Below, one piece after another: positions 44,822 through 55,004 of a stretch of DNA of 64,000 bases. The translations under genes and the position numbers were made by a program. Under the pieces are notes generated by a model, which had not been told where the DNA came from, made no database searches, and was given only the letters and a program-made list of their open reading frames with translations. The stretch is from Bradyrhizobium diversitatis. GTDB taxonomy: Bacteria; Pseudomonadota; Alphaproteobacteria; Rhizobiales; Xanthobacteraceae. The stretch's first letter is position 1, and each line of letters starts with the position of its first letter. The stretch spans positions 1-64,000 of the forward strand of contig NZ_JACEGD010000008.1 of the NCBI RefSeq assembly GCF_016031635.1. The letters are read 5' to 3'.

Positions 44822-44926
44822 CATACTCCGCGAAAGCGGGGTATCCAGTACGCCGAGGCCTCCCGGTAACGCCGCGGCGTCTCCGAGTACTGGATCGCCC
44901 GGTCAAGCCGGGCGATGACACCGAGG
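44822..44926. repeat. palindromic intergenic repeat
   Basis: The left arm starts TGTCATACTCCGCGAAAGCG and continues GGTATCCAGTACGCCG. The right arm, read inversely, gives TGTCATCGCCCGGCTTGACC then GGGCGATCCAGTACTCGG. The two are inverse-related over about 40 bases. Smaller stems (CCGCGAAAGCGG and CCCGGTCAAGCCGGG) sit inside. A third repeat family distinct from those at 18675 and 43058. Confidence 0.7.
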
Positions 44927-44942
44927 GGGGAAAGGGCACGAC

Positions 44943-45320
44943 ATGATCGATCACGTCTCCGTCGGCGTCAGCGATCTCGATCGCGCCGCAAAGTTCTACG
45001 AGGCGCCGCTCGCAGCGCTTGGTCTCACGCGTCTGGTCACGCGGCCGCGCACTGTCGGTTTCGGCAAGGCCTATCCGGAGTTCTGGATCAATCTGCGCGA
45101 GGCGATGCCGCCCGTAGCTCCGGAGAGCGGCGTGCACATCTGCCTGCGGGCGAGAACCACGGCCGAGGTCGATGCGTTTCATGCCGCGGCGTTGTCCGCC
45201 GGCGGTGGCTCCGACGGCGCGCCCGGCATCCGCCCGCACGACCGCGTGCGCTATTACGCAGCCTTCATCACCGATCCCGATGGCAACCGGATCGAGGCGG
45301 TGACGTTTCCGCAGGAATAG
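44943..45320 (+). CDS. VOC (glyoxalase/bleomycin-resistance) family protein
   Basis: 125 residues. Two beta-alpha-beta-beta-beta modules: MIDHVSVGVSDLDRAAKFYE with the metal-ligand His4, and YYAAFITDPDGNRIEAVTFP with a C-terminal Glu ligand. The fold is clear; the substrate is not. It stands alone after a palindromic repeat and converges with the LOG-family gene. Confidence 0.9.
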   Translation: MIDHVSVGVSDLDRAAKFYEAPLAALGLTRLVTRPRTVGFGKAYPEFWINLREAMPPVAPESGVHICLRARTTAEVDAFHAAALSAGGGSDGAPGIRPHDRVRYYAAFITDPDGNRIEAVTFPQE

Positions 45321-45328
45321 AAGGCGGC

Positions 45329-45934
45329 CTACAGGCGCCGGGCCACGTCGGGCGCGAGATCGCGCTGGTCGTCGGGAATCTGCGCCGCCGCGGCGCGCAG
45401 CCGTGGGATGATCTCCTCGACCTTGTCCGCCTTCAGGATATCGACAGTGAGGCCCGCGCGGATGAACTCGGTCTGCCGCATGTGGGCCACCAGGGAGAAC
45501 AGCGGCTCCCAGAAACCATCGACATTGGCGAGCAGCACGGGTTTGGCGTGACGGCCGAGTTGCTGCCAGGTCAGCTGCTCCACCAGCTCCTCCAGCGTGC
45601 CGAGCCCGCCGGGCAGGGCCACGAAGGCGTCGGAGCGCTCGAACATCAGCCGCTTGCGCTCGTGCATGTCGGGCGTGACGACCATCTCCTGTACGCGCGT
45701 CAGCGCATTCTCGCGCATCCGGAGGAAGTCGGGAATGATGCCGGTGACCATGCCGCCGTGATCCAGCACGGAGGTTGCGACCGCCCCCATCAGGCCGAGC
45801 GAGCCGCCGCCATAAACGAGGCGGATCTTGCTTTCCGCCAGCGCTCTGCCGAGCGCCTTCGCCGCTTCAATGAAGTTGGGATTTGTTCCAGGGCCGGAGC
45901 CGCAATAGACGCAGACGGTTTTGATCGTGCTCAT
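45329..45934 (-). CDS. LOG-family (TIGR00730) cytokinin riboside 5'-monophosphate phosphoribohydrolase-like protein
   Basis: 201 residues. The Rossmann-like fold has KTVCVYCGSGPGTNP at the start, GGGSLGLMG (42-50), ERKRLM (92-97) and the signature PGGLGTLEE (108-116). Family members release adenine-type bases from nucleoside monophosphates and in plants and some bacteria activate cytokinins. ATG at 45934 is preferred over 45943. Convergent with the VOC gene. Confidence 0.92.
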   Translation of the reverse strand: MSTIKTVCVYCGSGPGTNPNFIEAAKALGRALAESKIRLVYGGGSLGLMGAVATSVLDHGGMVTGIIPDFLRMRENALTRVQEMVVTPDMHERKRLMFERSDAFVALPGGLGTLEELVEQLTWQQLGRHAKPVLLANVDGFWEPLFSLVAHMRQTEFIRAGLTVDILKADKVEEIIPRLRAAAAQIPDDQRDLAPDVARRL

Positions 45935-46135
45935 TGGTGCCATGATGCATTGCAGCGAACAGGCGTCAAGCCCAATCGGTGATTCGATACTCCCGGGAAT
46001 CTACCGGTAAATGACGATAAACAATCAAAGATTCGCCATCTGGCGGGGTGCGCGGGCATCGGGAAGGCTCTATATGACGGACGAAAATCGTTAATCGCAG
46101 TTTCGCCCGCATCCGGTGGGCTTTCAGGTTTCTTG

Positions 46136-48094
46136 ATGGACCAACCTCAATCGCTCGACGGCGCCGACGTTCCTGATCCTCCCGGCGGAGGACCGCTGGA
46201 GCGGGCCACGCTGATGGGCACGCTGGCGCATCTGTGGCCCTATATCTGGCCGGGCGATCGCGCAGATCTGAAGATGCGGGTGGTCTGGTCGCTGGTGCTG
46301 CTGCTCGCCGCCAAGCTGATCACGCTCACCGTGCCGTTCAGCTTCAAATGGGCGACGGATGCGCTGACCGGCGCCAATACCGCGCCGGTAGCGGCAGACA
46401 ATTGGCATCTCTGGGTGATCGCCTCGCCCTTGCTGCTGACCGCGAGCTACGGCGTGATGCGCATCCTGATGGCGGTGCTGACGCAATGGCGCGACGGTAT
46501 CTTCGCCCGCGTCGCCATGCACGCGGTGCGCAAGCTTGCGACCCTCACCTTCATTCACATGCACGAGCTGTCGCTGCGCTTTCACCTCGAGCGCAAGACC
46601 GGTGGCCTGACGCGCGTGCTCGAGCGCGGCCGCGAGGGCATCGAGGTCATCGTGCGCATGGTGATCCTGCAGCTGATCCCGACAATCGTCGAGGTCTCGC
46701 TGCTGATGGCGGTGCTGCTCTGGCAGTTCGACTGGCGTTACGTGGTCGCGACCCTGATCACGGTCACGCTCTACATGTACTACACCTACATCGCGACCGA
46801 GTGGCGGATCGGCATCCGTCGCAAGATGAACGATTCCGACACCGAGGCGAACACCAAGGCGATCGACTCGCTGCTCAACTACGAGACCGTCAAATATTTC
46901 AGCGCCGAAGCGCGCGAGGCGCAGCGCTACGACAAATCGGTGGAGCGCTACGAGGAGGCGAGCGTTCGCACCTATACGTCGCTCGCGGTGCTCAACACCG
47001 GCCAGGCCGTGATCTTCACGCTGGGCCTGACCGCGGCCATGCTGATGTGCGCGATCGGCGTGCGCAACGGCACCAACACCGTCGGCGATTTCGTGCTGGT
47101 CAACGCCATGATGATCCAACTCTACCAGCCCCTGAACTTCATGGGCATGGTCTATCGCGAGATCAAGCAGGCGATCATCGACATCGAGAAGATGTTCAAT
47201 GTGCTGGGCCGCGAGGCCGAGATCAAGGATGCGCCTGGCGCGAAGCCGCTGGTCATCTCCGCCGGCATCGTGCGCTTCGAGGACGTGCGCTTTGCCTATG
47301 AGCCGTCGCGCCCGATCCTGAAGGGCATCAGCTTCGAGGTGCCGGCCGGCAAGACCGTCGCCATCGTCGGCCCGTCGGGAGCAGGCAAGTCGACCATCTC
47401 GCGGCTGCTGTTCCGCCTGTATGACGTCTCCGGCGGCAAGATCCTGATCGACGGCCAGGACATCCGCGACGTCACGCAGGCGAGCTTGCGTGCATCGATC
47501 GGCATGGTGCCGCAGGACACCGTGCTGTTCAACGACACCATCCGCTACAACATCCGCTACGGCCGCTGGGATGCGAGCGATACCGAGGTCGAGGAGGCGG
47601 CGCGGCTGGCGCAGATCGACCACTTCATCCGCTTGGCGCCGAAGGGGTACGACACCCAGGTCGGCGAGCGCGGCCTGAAGCTGTCGGGCGGCGAGAAGCA
47701 GCGCGTCGCGATCGCGCGTACGATTCTCAAGGCGCCGCCGATCCTGGTGCTGGACGAGGCAACCTCGGCGCTCGACACCCACACCGAGCACGAGATCCAG
47801 GGTGCGCTCGATCGCGTGGCGAAGAACCGTACCTCGCTGGTGATCGCGCACCGGCTTTCGACCATCGTCGGGGCCGACGAGATCATCGTGCTGGACAAGG
47901 GTCGCATCGCCGAGCGCGGCACCCACGCCAAACTGCTCGCGCAGGGCGGCCTCTATGCCAGCATGTGGAACAGGCAGCGCGAGGCCGAGGCGGCACGCGA
48001 GAAACTGGCCAAGATGGCCGACTCCGGCGCGGCGCCCAACCGGGAGCCGCCGCCGGTCAATGACATCCTGACGACGCCTGCGGCGGTCGACTGA
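46136..48094 (+). CDS. Atm1/HMT-type ABC exporter (fused permease-ATPase)
   Basis: 652 residues. About six membrane helices in the first 340 residues, including RKMNDSDTEANTKAIDSLLNY and ETVKYFSAEAREAQRYD, the signature of mitochondrial Atm1-type exporters. The ATPase domain has Walker A GPSGAGKST, Q-loop, LSGGEKQR and Walker B ILVLDEATSALD. Related proteins export glutathione-bound persulfides or metals. A TTG at 46133 is an alternative start. Followed by psd and pssA, with no evident functional tie. Confidence 0.93.
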   Translation: MDQPQSLDGADVPDPPGGGPLERATLMGTLAHLWPYIWPGDRADLKMRVVWSLVLLLAAKLITLTVPFSFKWATDALTGANTAPVAADNWHLWVIASPLLLTASYGVMRILMAVLTQWRDGIFARVAMHAVRKLATLTFIHMHELSLRFHLERKTGGLTRVLERGREGIEVIVRMVILQLIPTIVEVSLLMAVLLWQFDWRYVVATLITVTLYMYYTYIATEWRIGIRRKMNDSDTEANTKAIDSLLNYETVKYFSAEAREAQRYDKSVERYEEASVRTYTSLAVLNTGQAVIFTLGLTAAMLMCAIGVRNGTNTVGDFVLVNAMMIQLYQPLNFMGMVYREIKQAIIDIEKMFNVLGREAEIKDAPGAKPLVISAGIVRFEDVRFAYEPSRPILKGISFEVPAGKTVAIVGPSGAGKSTISRLLFRLYDVSGGKILIDGQDIRDVTQASLRASIGMVPQDTVLFNDTIRYNIRYGRWDASDTEVEEAARLAQIDHFIRLAPKGYDTQVGERGLKLSGGEKQRVAIARTILKAPPILVLDEATSALDTHTEHEIQGALDRVAKNRTSLVIAHRLSTIVGADEIIVLDKGRIAERGTHAKLLAQGGLYASMWNRQREAEAAREKLAKMADSGAAPNREPPPVNDILTTPAAVD

Positions 48095-48172
48095 CCTTGT
48101 CTCCGGTCCCAACTCTGGCCTAAACAAGCGCGCGCGACGACCCGTGCCATTAACCCCGAGCGGCAGATAGCG

Positions 48173-48871
48173 ATGTCCATTCTCGATTCGATCCAGCGCC
48201 AGATCCCGCCGATCCACAAGGAGGGCTATCCCTTCATCGGCGGCTTCGCGCTGGCAAGCCTGGTCCTGTTCTGGCTGTGGTCGCCGCTGGGGTGGATCGG
48301 CACGATCCTGACCGTCTGGTGCGCGCTGTTCTTCCGCGACCCCGTCCGCGTGACACCCGTGCGTGACGGGCTGGTTGTGTCGCCCGCCGACGGCCGCGTC
48401 TCGATGATCACCATGGCGCTGCCTCCGGCCGAGCTCGGGCTCGGCGACCGGCCGCTGCCGCGCATCTCGGTGTTCATGAGCGTGTTCAACTGCCACGTGA
48501 ACCGCGCGCCCGTGGCGGGCAGGGTGGATCGCATCGCCTATCGGCCCGGCCTCTTCATCAATGCCGAGCTCGACAAGGCGAGCGAGGACAATGAACGCAA
48601 CTCGCTGGTCATCACGACGCCGACGGCGCGGATCGGCGTGATCCAGATCGCCGGCCTCGTCGCCAAGCGCATCGTCTGCTTCGTCAAGGAAGGGCAGGCG
48701 ATCGGTGCCGGCGAGCGCTTCGGCCTGATCCGCTTCGGCTCCCGCCTCGACGTCTATTTGCCCGTGGGCACCAAGGCGCTGGTCTCCGAAGGGCAGACCG
48801 CGATCGCCGGAGAGACGATCCTGGCCGACCTTGCCGGCGACGACCCGAGCCGCGCCTACCGCGCCAATTGA
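48173..48871 (+). CDS. psd: phosphatidylserine decarboxylase proenzyme
   Basis: 232 residues, the short membrane-bound type. It makes phosphatidylethanolamine from phosphatidylserine. Two hydrophobic segments are at ~22-52. The self-cleavage site is Gly189-Ser190 in [11 protein letters not shown], generating the pyruvoyl cofactor on the small subunit. [15 protein letters not shown] is a conserved active-site block. It is 79 bases upstream of pssA, which makes its substrate; both are likely in one transcript. Confidence 0.96.
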   Translation: MSILDSIQRQIPPIHKEGYPFIGGFALASLVLFWLWSPLGWIGTILTVWCALFFRDPVRVTPVRDGLVVSPADGRVSMITMALPPAELGLGDRPLPRISVFMSVFNCHVNRAPVAGRVDRIAYRPGLFINAELDKASEDNERNSLVITTPTARIGVIQIAGLVAKRIVCFVKEGQAIGAGERFGLIRFGSRLDVYLPVGTKALVSEGQTAIAGETILADLAGDDPSRAYRAN

Positions 48872-48950
48872 CCAATAGTCGTGCTTGTGGGCCTTCCGCC
48901 GCGATGGCGGAGGGGGGCGCGGCTTGCTATATCTCGCCTCGAGGTGAGCA

Positions 48951-49832
48951 ATGACGCCCTATGACTTGAGAGATCCCGATGTGCGCCGCCGGCGGTTTCG
49001 ACCGATCCCGGTGCGGATGCTGGTGCCCAACGTCATCACGCTGCTGGCGATCTGCGCCGGCCTCACCTCGATCCGGCTATCGATCGAGGGGCGGATGACG
49101 CTCGCCGTCTACGCCATCGTGTTCGCGGCCGCGCTCGACGGCATCGACGGCCGCATCGCGCGCATGATCAAGGGCCAGTCCAAGTTCGGCGCCGAGCTCG
49201 ACAGCCTGGCCGATTTCGTCAATTTCGGGGTGGCGCCCGGCCTGATGCTGTACTTCTGGCAGCTGCACGAGCTCGGCAATGCCGGCTGGATCGCCGCCAT
49301 GGTATTCGCGATCTCCGGCGGCCTGCGCTTGGCGCGCTTCAACGCCACCATGGATGATCCGAACAAGCCCGCCTTCGCGGCCAACTTCTTCACCGGCGTG
49401 CCGGCGCCCGCCGGCGCGATCACGGTGCTGCTGCCGATCTACGTCGCGTTCCTCGAGCTCGGCCGGATCCCTGCGGTGGTGACGGCCGCCTACACGCTTC
49501 TGATCGCGTTTCTGATGGTGTCGCGCCTGCCGGTGTTCTCCGGCAAGACCAAGCGCATGCGCGTGCCGCCGGAACTGGTGCTGCCGGCGTTCGTCGCCGT
49601 GATCGTCTTCATCGCGCTCTTGATCGCCTATCCCTGGCACGTGCTGTCGATCGGCACGGTGCTCTATCTGCTCTGCCTGCCGCTCGGCTACAAATCCTAT
49701 CGCGACCAGGCGCGCGCGATGGCAGCCACTGCGCCTGCGGGTGGCGAGGTTACGTCGCCGCCCTCGGCGCCGACGCTGGCGAATTTGTCAGAGCCGCCAC
49801 AGGACGACGACCGGCCCGGACGTCTGCACTGA
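48951..49832 (+). CDS. pssA: CDP-diacylglycerol-serine O-phosphatidyltransferase
   Basis: 293 residues with about eight membrane helices. The CDP-alcohol phosphatidyltransferase motif D-G-x2-A-R-x8-G-x3-D-x3-D is complete at residues 66-88 (Asp66, Gly67, Ala70, Arg71, Gly80, Asp84, Asp88). It forms phosphatidylserine for the Psd encoded just upstream. The Pro/Ser-rich C-terminal ~40 residues are an unconserved tail. Confidence 0.95.
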   Translation: MTPYDLRDPDVRRRRFRPIPVRMLVPNVITLLAICAGLTSIRLSIEGRMTLAVYAIVFAAALDGIDGRIARMIKGQSKFGAELDSLADFVNFGVAPGLMLYFWQLHELGNAGWIAAMVFAISGGLRLARFNATMDDPNKPAFAANFFTGVPAPAGAITVLLPIYVAFLELGRIPAVVTAAYTLLIAFLMVSRLPVFSGKTKRMRVPPELVLPAFVAVIVFIALLIAYPWHVLSIGTVLYLLCLPLGYKSYRDQARAMAATAPAGGEVTSPPSAPTLANLSEPPQDDDRPGRLH

Positions 49833-49955
49833 GCGCTCCTCGCGGATATCTGCCATGAGGCCTGCCTGAGTTGGGTCGAGGCCCGATCTCGGCTATATCG
49901 CCCTTGAGCAGGCGGCATCGCGCAATCAGCCGCCGCCAATCTGGGAGAGAACGCC

Positions 49956-50675
49956 GTGACCAATTCCGCGACCGGGCCGCTGCCCGCTTCCGTCCTCGAG
50001 GCGCTGGGCCGCTACGACACGCCGACGATCTGCAATGCCATGGAGATCGTGGCGCCCGAGCGGCGTCTGATCGGCTACACCACGAAACCGCTGGTCTGTC
50101 CGTTTCCCGACCTGCCGCCGATCGTCGGATACGCCCGCACGGTTGCGATCCGCTCAGTGCTGAAATCATCGCTCCCGGCCGAGGAACAGTCCAGGCGCCG
50201 CATCGATTATTACGAATATGTCGGCACCGGCCATGGCCCGCGCATCTCGGTGATCCAGGACATCGACGGCCCCGATGTCGGCTACGGCGCATTCTGGGGC
50301 GAGGTGCAGAGCAATGTGCACAAGGCGCTCGGCTGCCTCGGCGTCATCACCGACGGCTCGATCCGCGACATCCCGCAATGGGCCCCGGGCTTCCAGGCGC
50401 TGGCCGGCTCGGTCGGCCCGTCGCACGCCTGGGTGCATGCGGAAAGCTTTGGCGGCGAAGCGCGCGTCGCCGGCATGACCGTGAAGTCCGACGATCTCAT
50501 CCATGCCGACCGGCACGGCGCCATCGTGATCCCGCTCGACGTCGCCGCAAAGCTGCCGGAAGCCGCCGAACTGTGCGGCCGCCGCGAGACGCCGATCCTG
50601 GAGATCGCCCGCAGCCCCGACTTCTCGCTGGAGAAGCTGAAGGCCGCGCTGAAGCGCTCGGCGGAGATTCACTAG
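49956..50675 (+). CDS. RraA-like protein (HMG aldolase/dimethylmenaquinone methyltransferase fold)
   Basis: 239 residues from a GTG at 49956 with GGGAGAG upstream. Family blocks are RYDTPTICNAMEIV, GYARTVAIRS, GEVQSNVHKALGCLGVITDG and GSIRD (substrate/metal-binding DGxxRD), and VKSDDLIHADRHGAIVIPL. Such proteins are either aldolases for 4-hydroxy-4-methyl-2-oxoglutarate-type substrates or RNase E regulators. The Asp of DGSIRD is retained, favouring a lyase. No pathway neighbours. Confidence 0.88.
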   Translation: MTNSATGPLPASVLEALGRYDTPTICNAMEIVAPERRLIGYTTKPLVCPFPDLPPIVGYARTVAIRSVLKSSLPAEEQSRRRIDYYEYVGTGHGPRISVIQDIDGPDVGYGAFWGEVQSNVHKALGCLGVITDGSIRDIPQWAPGFQALAGSVGPSHAWVHAESFGGEARVAGMTVKSDDLIHADRHGAIVIPLDVAAKLPEAAELCGRRETPILEIARSPDFSLEKLKAALKRSAEIH

Positions 50676-50691
50676 ACGGTAATCGAATGAC

Positions 50692-51027
50692 CTACGGCCG
50701 CGATGGCCGTGGGTCGCCTTGTTCCGTCAGAAACAGGACCGCCTGATCCGGCTCGCCGAACACTGCGGCGGCGCATCCGATCAGGGTGAAGCCGCCGGCA
50801 AGGTCCCATAGCGTGATACCCTCCGCATTGTCCGGGAGGTGAATCAAGCGCGCCGCCATCACCGCGAAGGCGGCCTCGGCAAAGAGCACGAGGCTGAAAG
50901 CCGGCAGGACGAGTTCCGGCTCCAGCAGGTGGAGCGCCAGCACCGCGGGCAGCGCGGTGAGAAGACCGAACAACGTCAACATGGCGATGGCTCCCGCGAT
51001 CGAGCATGCCGCGCCAGTATCAGACAC
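50692..51027 (-). CDS. small hypothetical membrane protein
   Basis: About 111 residues from a GTG at 51027 with AGGGA seven bases upstream; a longer reading to 51165 is open but unconserved. Three hydrophobic segments (GAIAMLTLFGLLTALPAVLA, LVLPAFSLVLFAEAAFAVMA, LWDLAGGFTLIGCAAAVFGE) separated by short loops, ending in a polar tail. It resembles hypothetical membrane proteins I recall from Bradyrhizobium. Convergent with the RraA-like gene. Confidence 0.6.
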   Translation of the reverse strand: MSDTGAACSIAGAIAMLTLFGLLTALPAVLALHLLEPELVLPAFSLVLFAEAAFAVMAARLIHLPDNAEGITLWDLAGGFTLIGCAAAVFGEPDQAVLFLTEQGDPRPSRP

Positions 51028-51285
51028 CAATCGATCCCTGGTCACGATGTGGCGGAGGGCCGCAGCCGACGTGACGGCGTGGCGCGCCCCGCCAATGGTT
51101 AGCGAAGTGTTGAAGTTCCTGTCGCCGGACGTCAATCGCAGCGGGCGCTGCGGCATGCAGCACACTGTCCAGACTTAACCTTTACGCGACTTTAAGGGCG
51201 GGCCTCTAGGGTTTCCGATGTGGTTCGGGGTCGGGCCGCACCAGCGGCCAGGACGGCCGTTGTCGCGTACGCGTTGGAGTCGATA

Positions 51286-52059
51286 ATGGATATCGCAACA
51301 CTTGTCGGCCTGGCCGCGGGCGCCACTGTTGTGTCGACGCTGATCTTGATGGGCGGCAGCTTCGGGATGTTTTACGACATCCACGCCGTGATCGTCATCT
51401 TCGGCGGTTCGTTCGCCGCAACGATGATCCGCTTTCCATTGTCCGCGATGATCCATGGCGTGCCGCTCGGCGCGAAGTTTGCTTTCACCCTGAGCCGCCT
51501 TTCGGCTCACGACCTCGTCGACGAACTCGCCCGCATCGCGGAAATCGCTCGCAAGCAGGGGCCGGTCGGGCTGGAAAAGGTCGAGACCGACGAGCCGTTC
51601 CTCGCCAAGGGCATCCGCTATGTCGCCGACGGCTACGACCTCGATTTCATTCGCGACAATCTGGAGCGCGACCGCGACAATTTCCTGATGCACCTCGACG
51701 AAGGCAGCAAGATCTACCGCGCCGTCGGCGACTGCGCCCCGGCGTTCGGCATGATCGGCACGCTGCTCGGCATGGTGCAGATGTTCTCCAACATGTCGGA
51801 CCCTTCCAAGCTCGGCCCGTTCATGGCCACCGCGCTGCTGGCGACGCTGTATGGCGCGGTTGTCGCCAACCTGATCTGTTTGCCGATAGCCGACAAGCTG
51901 CATGGCAAGCTGCTCGACGAAGAAACGAACCGCACCTTGATCATCGACGGCATCCTGATGATCCGCGATTCCAAGAGCCCGACGCTCGTGCGCGAAATGC
52001 TGCTGGCCTATCTGCCAGAGAAGCATCGTCACACCGAGGGAGAGCCGGTGCCGGCGTAA
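51286..52059 (+). CDS. motA: MotA/PomA-type stator protein
   Basis: 257 residues with four membrane helices (two near the N-terminus: ATLVGLAAGATVVSTLILMG and IHAVIVIFGGSFAATMI; two near ~170-215) around a cytoplasmic loop. The family signature APAFGMIGTLLGMVQMF and ATALLATLYGAVVANLICLP is clear. It couples ion flow to flagellar rotation together with the MotB encoded 23 bases downstream. Start at 51286 has GGAG; the longer reading to 51220 is rejected. No other flagellar gene is nearby. Confidence 0.9.
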   Translation: MDIATLVGLAAGATVVSTLILMGGSFGMFYDIHAVIVIFGGSFAATMIRFPLSAMIHGVPLGAKFAFTLSRLSAHDLVDELARIAEIARKQGPVGLEKVETDEPFLAKGIRYVADGYDLDFIRDNLERDRDNFLMHLDEGSKIYRAVGDCAPAFGMIGTLLGMVQMFSNMSDPSKLGPFMATALLATLYGAVVANLICLPIADKLHGKLLDEETNRTLIIDGILMIRDSKSPTLVREMLLAYLPEKHRHTEGEPVPA

Positions 52060-52082
52060 CGCCGCGCGCCGGGATTTGAGAG

Positions 52083-52913
52083 ATGGCCAAGAAGAAGCGC
52101 GGCAATGCTCACGGCGGCGGTCACGGCTGGTTCGTGACCTTCGCCGACCTGATGGCGTTGCTGCTGGCATTTTTCGTGATGCTGGTTGCGTTCTCCACGC
52201 AGGACGCCAACAAGCTGAAGATCGTCGCGGGCTCGATGCGCGAGGCGTTCGGCGTTCAGAGCGAAGCGCGCTACTCCGGCATCGTCGAATCCGACGGCCT
52301 GCCGACCCGTCCGCGACTGAAAAATGTCGACCATATCCAGCCCGAGGACGCCTCCAACACGCCGACGCCGGACCAGGAAGACCGCGACAAGACGTCGGGC
52401 GCGAAGATCAAGGTCGACCGCAATTTCGCGCTGGCCGCGGCCTCGCTGCGCCAGGCGTTGCAGGACATGCCGGAATTGACCGAGATGTCCAAGCACATCA
52501 TGTTCGAGGAGACCAAGCAGGGCCTCAACCTGGAGATCGTCGACCAGGACGGCCGCTCGATGTTCGCCGACGGCTCCAAGGTGCCCTATGACCGCACCCG
52601 CCGCCTGGTCGAGAAGCTTGCGATTCCGCTCAAGGCCACGCCGCTGCGCGTTTCCATCGCCGGCCACACCGCGGCAGGATTTGTACCGACCCGCAGCGAC
52701 TATGGCGCCTTCGATCTGTCGGCCGACCGCGCCAACGCCGTGCGCCAGATCCTCGAGCGCGAAGGCCTGCCGCCGTCGCATATCTTCGCCGTCTCGGGCA
52801 AGGCGGATACCCAGCCGCTATTTCCGGACGATCCCTCGCTCGCGGCCAACCGTCGGGTGACCATCACCCTGATGCGCGAGGATCCGCCGCTGCCGCCGAA
52901 TCTGAAACCGTAA
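52083..52913 (+). CDS. motB: MotB-type stator protein with OmpA-like domain
   Basis: 276 residues. Short basic cytoplasmic head, a single membrane helix with the ion-binding Asp22 in TFADLMALLLAFFVMLVAFS, a periplasmic linker, and a C-terminal OmpA/MotB peptidoglycan-binding domain (VSIAGHTAAGFVPTRSDYGA, then FDLSADRANAVRQIL). It anchors the stator to the cell wall. Paired with motA directly upstream. Confidence 0.92.
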   Translation: MAKKKRGNAHGGGHGWFVTFADLMALLLAFFVMLVAFSTQDANKLKIVAGSMREAFGVQSEARYSGIVESDGLPTRPRLKNVDHIQPEDASNTPTPDQEDRDKTSGAKIKVDRNFALAAASLRQALQDMPELTEMSKHIMFEETKQGLNLEIVDQDGRSMFADGSKVPYDRTRRLVEKLAIPLKATPLRVSIAGHTAAGFVPTRSDYGAFDLSADRANAVRQILEREGLPPSHIFAVSGKADTQPLFPDDPSLAANRRVTITLMREDPPLPPNLKP

Positions 52914-53086
52914 CCCCCTTGCGCTACCATTCTACCTGAGGCATGTCGTCGCGCTGGCGATGAACGTTGCCACGGCGTCACAGCTTCTGTCGCGGCGCCT
53001 GCTATGGTGCCGGGCCGATTGACAGGCGCGACGGAAGCGTCAATAGGCGCCGGATCGAATTCAGGGACGAAGCGTTTCTCACCCCC

Positions 53087-54988
53087 ATGACGGCGAGCAT
53101 CACATCGACCGAGACCCAGGACGGGCAGCCGGTCACATCAGGCTTTTGGGCCCTTACGCTCGGGAGCATCGGCGTCGTCTTCGGGGATATCGGCACCTCG
53201 CCGCTTTACGCATTCCACGAGGCCGTCAAGGGCGCGGCCCACGGCGAGCCGGTCTCGCGGGTCATCGTGCTGGGCGTGCTCTCGCTGATCCTGTGGGCGC
53301 TGCTGATCGTCGTCACCGCCAAATACGTCCTGCTGCTTTTGCGCGCCGACAACAACGGGGAGGGCGGCACGCTGTCGCTGATGGCCCTCGGCCAGCGCGC
53401 GCTCGGGCGGCGAAGCTGGGTCCTGCTCGCGCTCGGTGTGGTCGGCGCCTCCATGTTCATCGGCGATTCCATGATCACGCCGGCGATCTCGGTCCTCTCG
53501 GCGGTCCAGGGCCTCAAGCTCGCGACCCCCGCGCTCGAGCACTATGTCGTGCCGCTCACCGTCCTCATTCTGGTGCTGCTGTTCGCTGTCCAGAGCAAGG
53601 GAACCGCATTGGTCGCCTCGGCCTTCGGGCCGGTGATGGTGGTCTGGTTCGCCGTCATCGCCGTGATGGGGGCCGTCCACATCGCCGACGACCCTTCCGT
53701 GCTGGCGGCAATCAATCCCTATTACGCGGTGCAGTTCGTGCTGTCGCACGGCGTGATCGGCCTCGTGACACTCGGCGCCGTGTTCCTGGCGGTGACGGGC
53801 GGCGAGGCGCTTTATGCCGATCTCGGCCATTTCGGCCGCAAGCCGATCCAGTCGGCCTGGATGTTCTTCGTGCTGCCCGCGCTTCTGATCAACTATTTCG
53901 GACAGGGTGCGCTGGTGCTGTCCGATCCCAGCGCGATCGAACATTCCTTTTATCGCATGGTGCCCGAGAGCCTGGTGCTGCCGCTGGTCGGACTTGCGAC
54001 TGCCGCAACCGTGATTGCGAGCCAGGCGGTGATCACCGGCGCCTATTCGCTGGTCTACCAGGCCGTACAACTCGGGCTGCTGCCGCGTTTCGAGGTGCGT
54101 TACACCTCCGAATCGCACGCGGGCCAGATCTATCTGCCGCGCGTGAACCGCCTGCTGCTGATCGGCGTCATGCTGCTGGTGCTTTTGTTCCACACCCCCA
54201 GCAATCTGGCCTCGGCCTACGGCATTGCGGTCTCCACCACCATGGTCGCTGACGGCATCATGGGCTTCGTCGTGATCTGGAAGTTGTGGAACTGGCGCGC
54301 GGCGACGGCCGCGGCCGTGATCGTCCCCTTCGTCATCGTCGATTTGAGCTTCTTCAGCGCCAACCTCCTCAAGCTGCTCGAAGGCGCCTGGGTGCCGCTG
54401 CTGTTCGGCGTCGTCATGGCAGGGATGATCTGGACCTGGCGCAAGGGCTCCGCAATTCTGATCCAGAAGACGCGACGGATCGAGGTGCCGCTGGACGACC
54501 TGATCCGCAGCCTGGAGAAGCGGCCGCCGCATATCGTCAAGGGCACGGCGGTGTTCCTCACCAGCGATCCGGCCTTCGTACCGACCGCGCTGCTGCACAA
54601 TCTCAAGCACAACAAGGTGCTGCATGAGCACAACGTGATCCTGACGATCGAGACCGCGCATACGCCGCGGGTCGATCTGTCGGAGCGGTTCAGGATGGAG
54701 AAGATCAGCGACAAGTTCTCCAAGGTCCGTCTGCGCTTCGGCTATATGGAGCAGCCGAACGTGCCGAAGGCGCTCGCCATCGCGCGCAAACAGGGCTGGC
54801 AGTTCGACATCATGTCGACGTCGTTCTTCGTGTCGCGGAGATCGCTGAAGGCCTCGGCGCAATCGGGCATGCCGCTGTGGCAGGACCATTTGTTCATCGC
54901 GCTCAGCCGGTCCGCCAATGACGCCACCGACTATTTCCAGATTCCCACCGGGCGGGTGGTTGAAGTCGGAACCCAAGTCACCATCTAA
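53087..54988 (+). CDS. kup: Kup-type potassium uptake transporter (copy 1)
   Basis: 633 residues, 12 membrane helices in the first ~440 residues, then a cytoplasmic domain. Family signatures are [20 protein letters not shown] near residue 25, [19 protein letters not shown] and [13 protein letters not shown]. The end [20 protein letters not shown] is shared with copy 2. It takes up K+ with protons. The start at 53087 is the most likely; there is no strong ribosome site, and a longer reading to 52967 is not conserved. Tandem paralogue of 55129-57057. Confidence 0.94.
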   Translation: MTASITSTETQDGQPVTSGFWALTLGSIGVVFGDIGTSPLYAFHEAVKGAAHGEPVSRVIVLGVLSLILWALLIVVTAKYVLLLLRADNNGEGGTLSLMALGQRALGRRSWVLLALGVVGASMFIGDSMITPAISVLSAVQGLKLATPALEHYVVPLTVLILVLLFAVQSKGTALVASAFGPVMVVWFAVIAVMGAVHIADDPSVLAAINPYYAVQFVLSHGVIGLVTLGAVFLAVTGGEALYADLGHFGRKPIQSAWMFFVLPALLINYFGQGALVLSDPSAIEHSFYRMVPESLVLPLVGLATAATVIASQAVITGAYSLVYQAVQLGLLPRFEVRYTSESHAGQIYLPRVNRLLLIGVMLLVLLFHTPSNLASAYGIAVSTTMVADGIMGFVVIWKLWNWRAATAAAVIVPFVIVDLSFFSANLLKLLEGAWVPLLFGVVMAGMIWTWRKGSAILIQKTRRIEVPLDDLIRSLEKRPPHIVKGTAVFLTSDPAFVPTALLHNLKHNKVLHEHNVILTIETAHTPRVDLSERFRMEKISDKFSKVRLRFGYMEQPNVPKALAIARKQGWQFDIMSTSFFVSRRSLKASAQSGMPLWQDHLFIALSRSANDATDYFQIPTGRVVEVGTQVTI

Positions 54989-55004
54989 CCGCAAATATGC
55001 GAGC

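Noticed and set aside
46124..48496. 790-codon minus-strand ORF opposite the ABC exporter and psd
   Set aside because: His/Arg/Asp-rich composition without any motif; the plus strand carries Walker A, signature and Walker B motifs.
53138..54994. 618-codon minus-strand ORF opposite kup copy 1 (and 549 codons opposite copy 2)
   Set aside because: Mirror frames of the two Kup proteins with biased composition; they arise in both copies because the genes are homologous.
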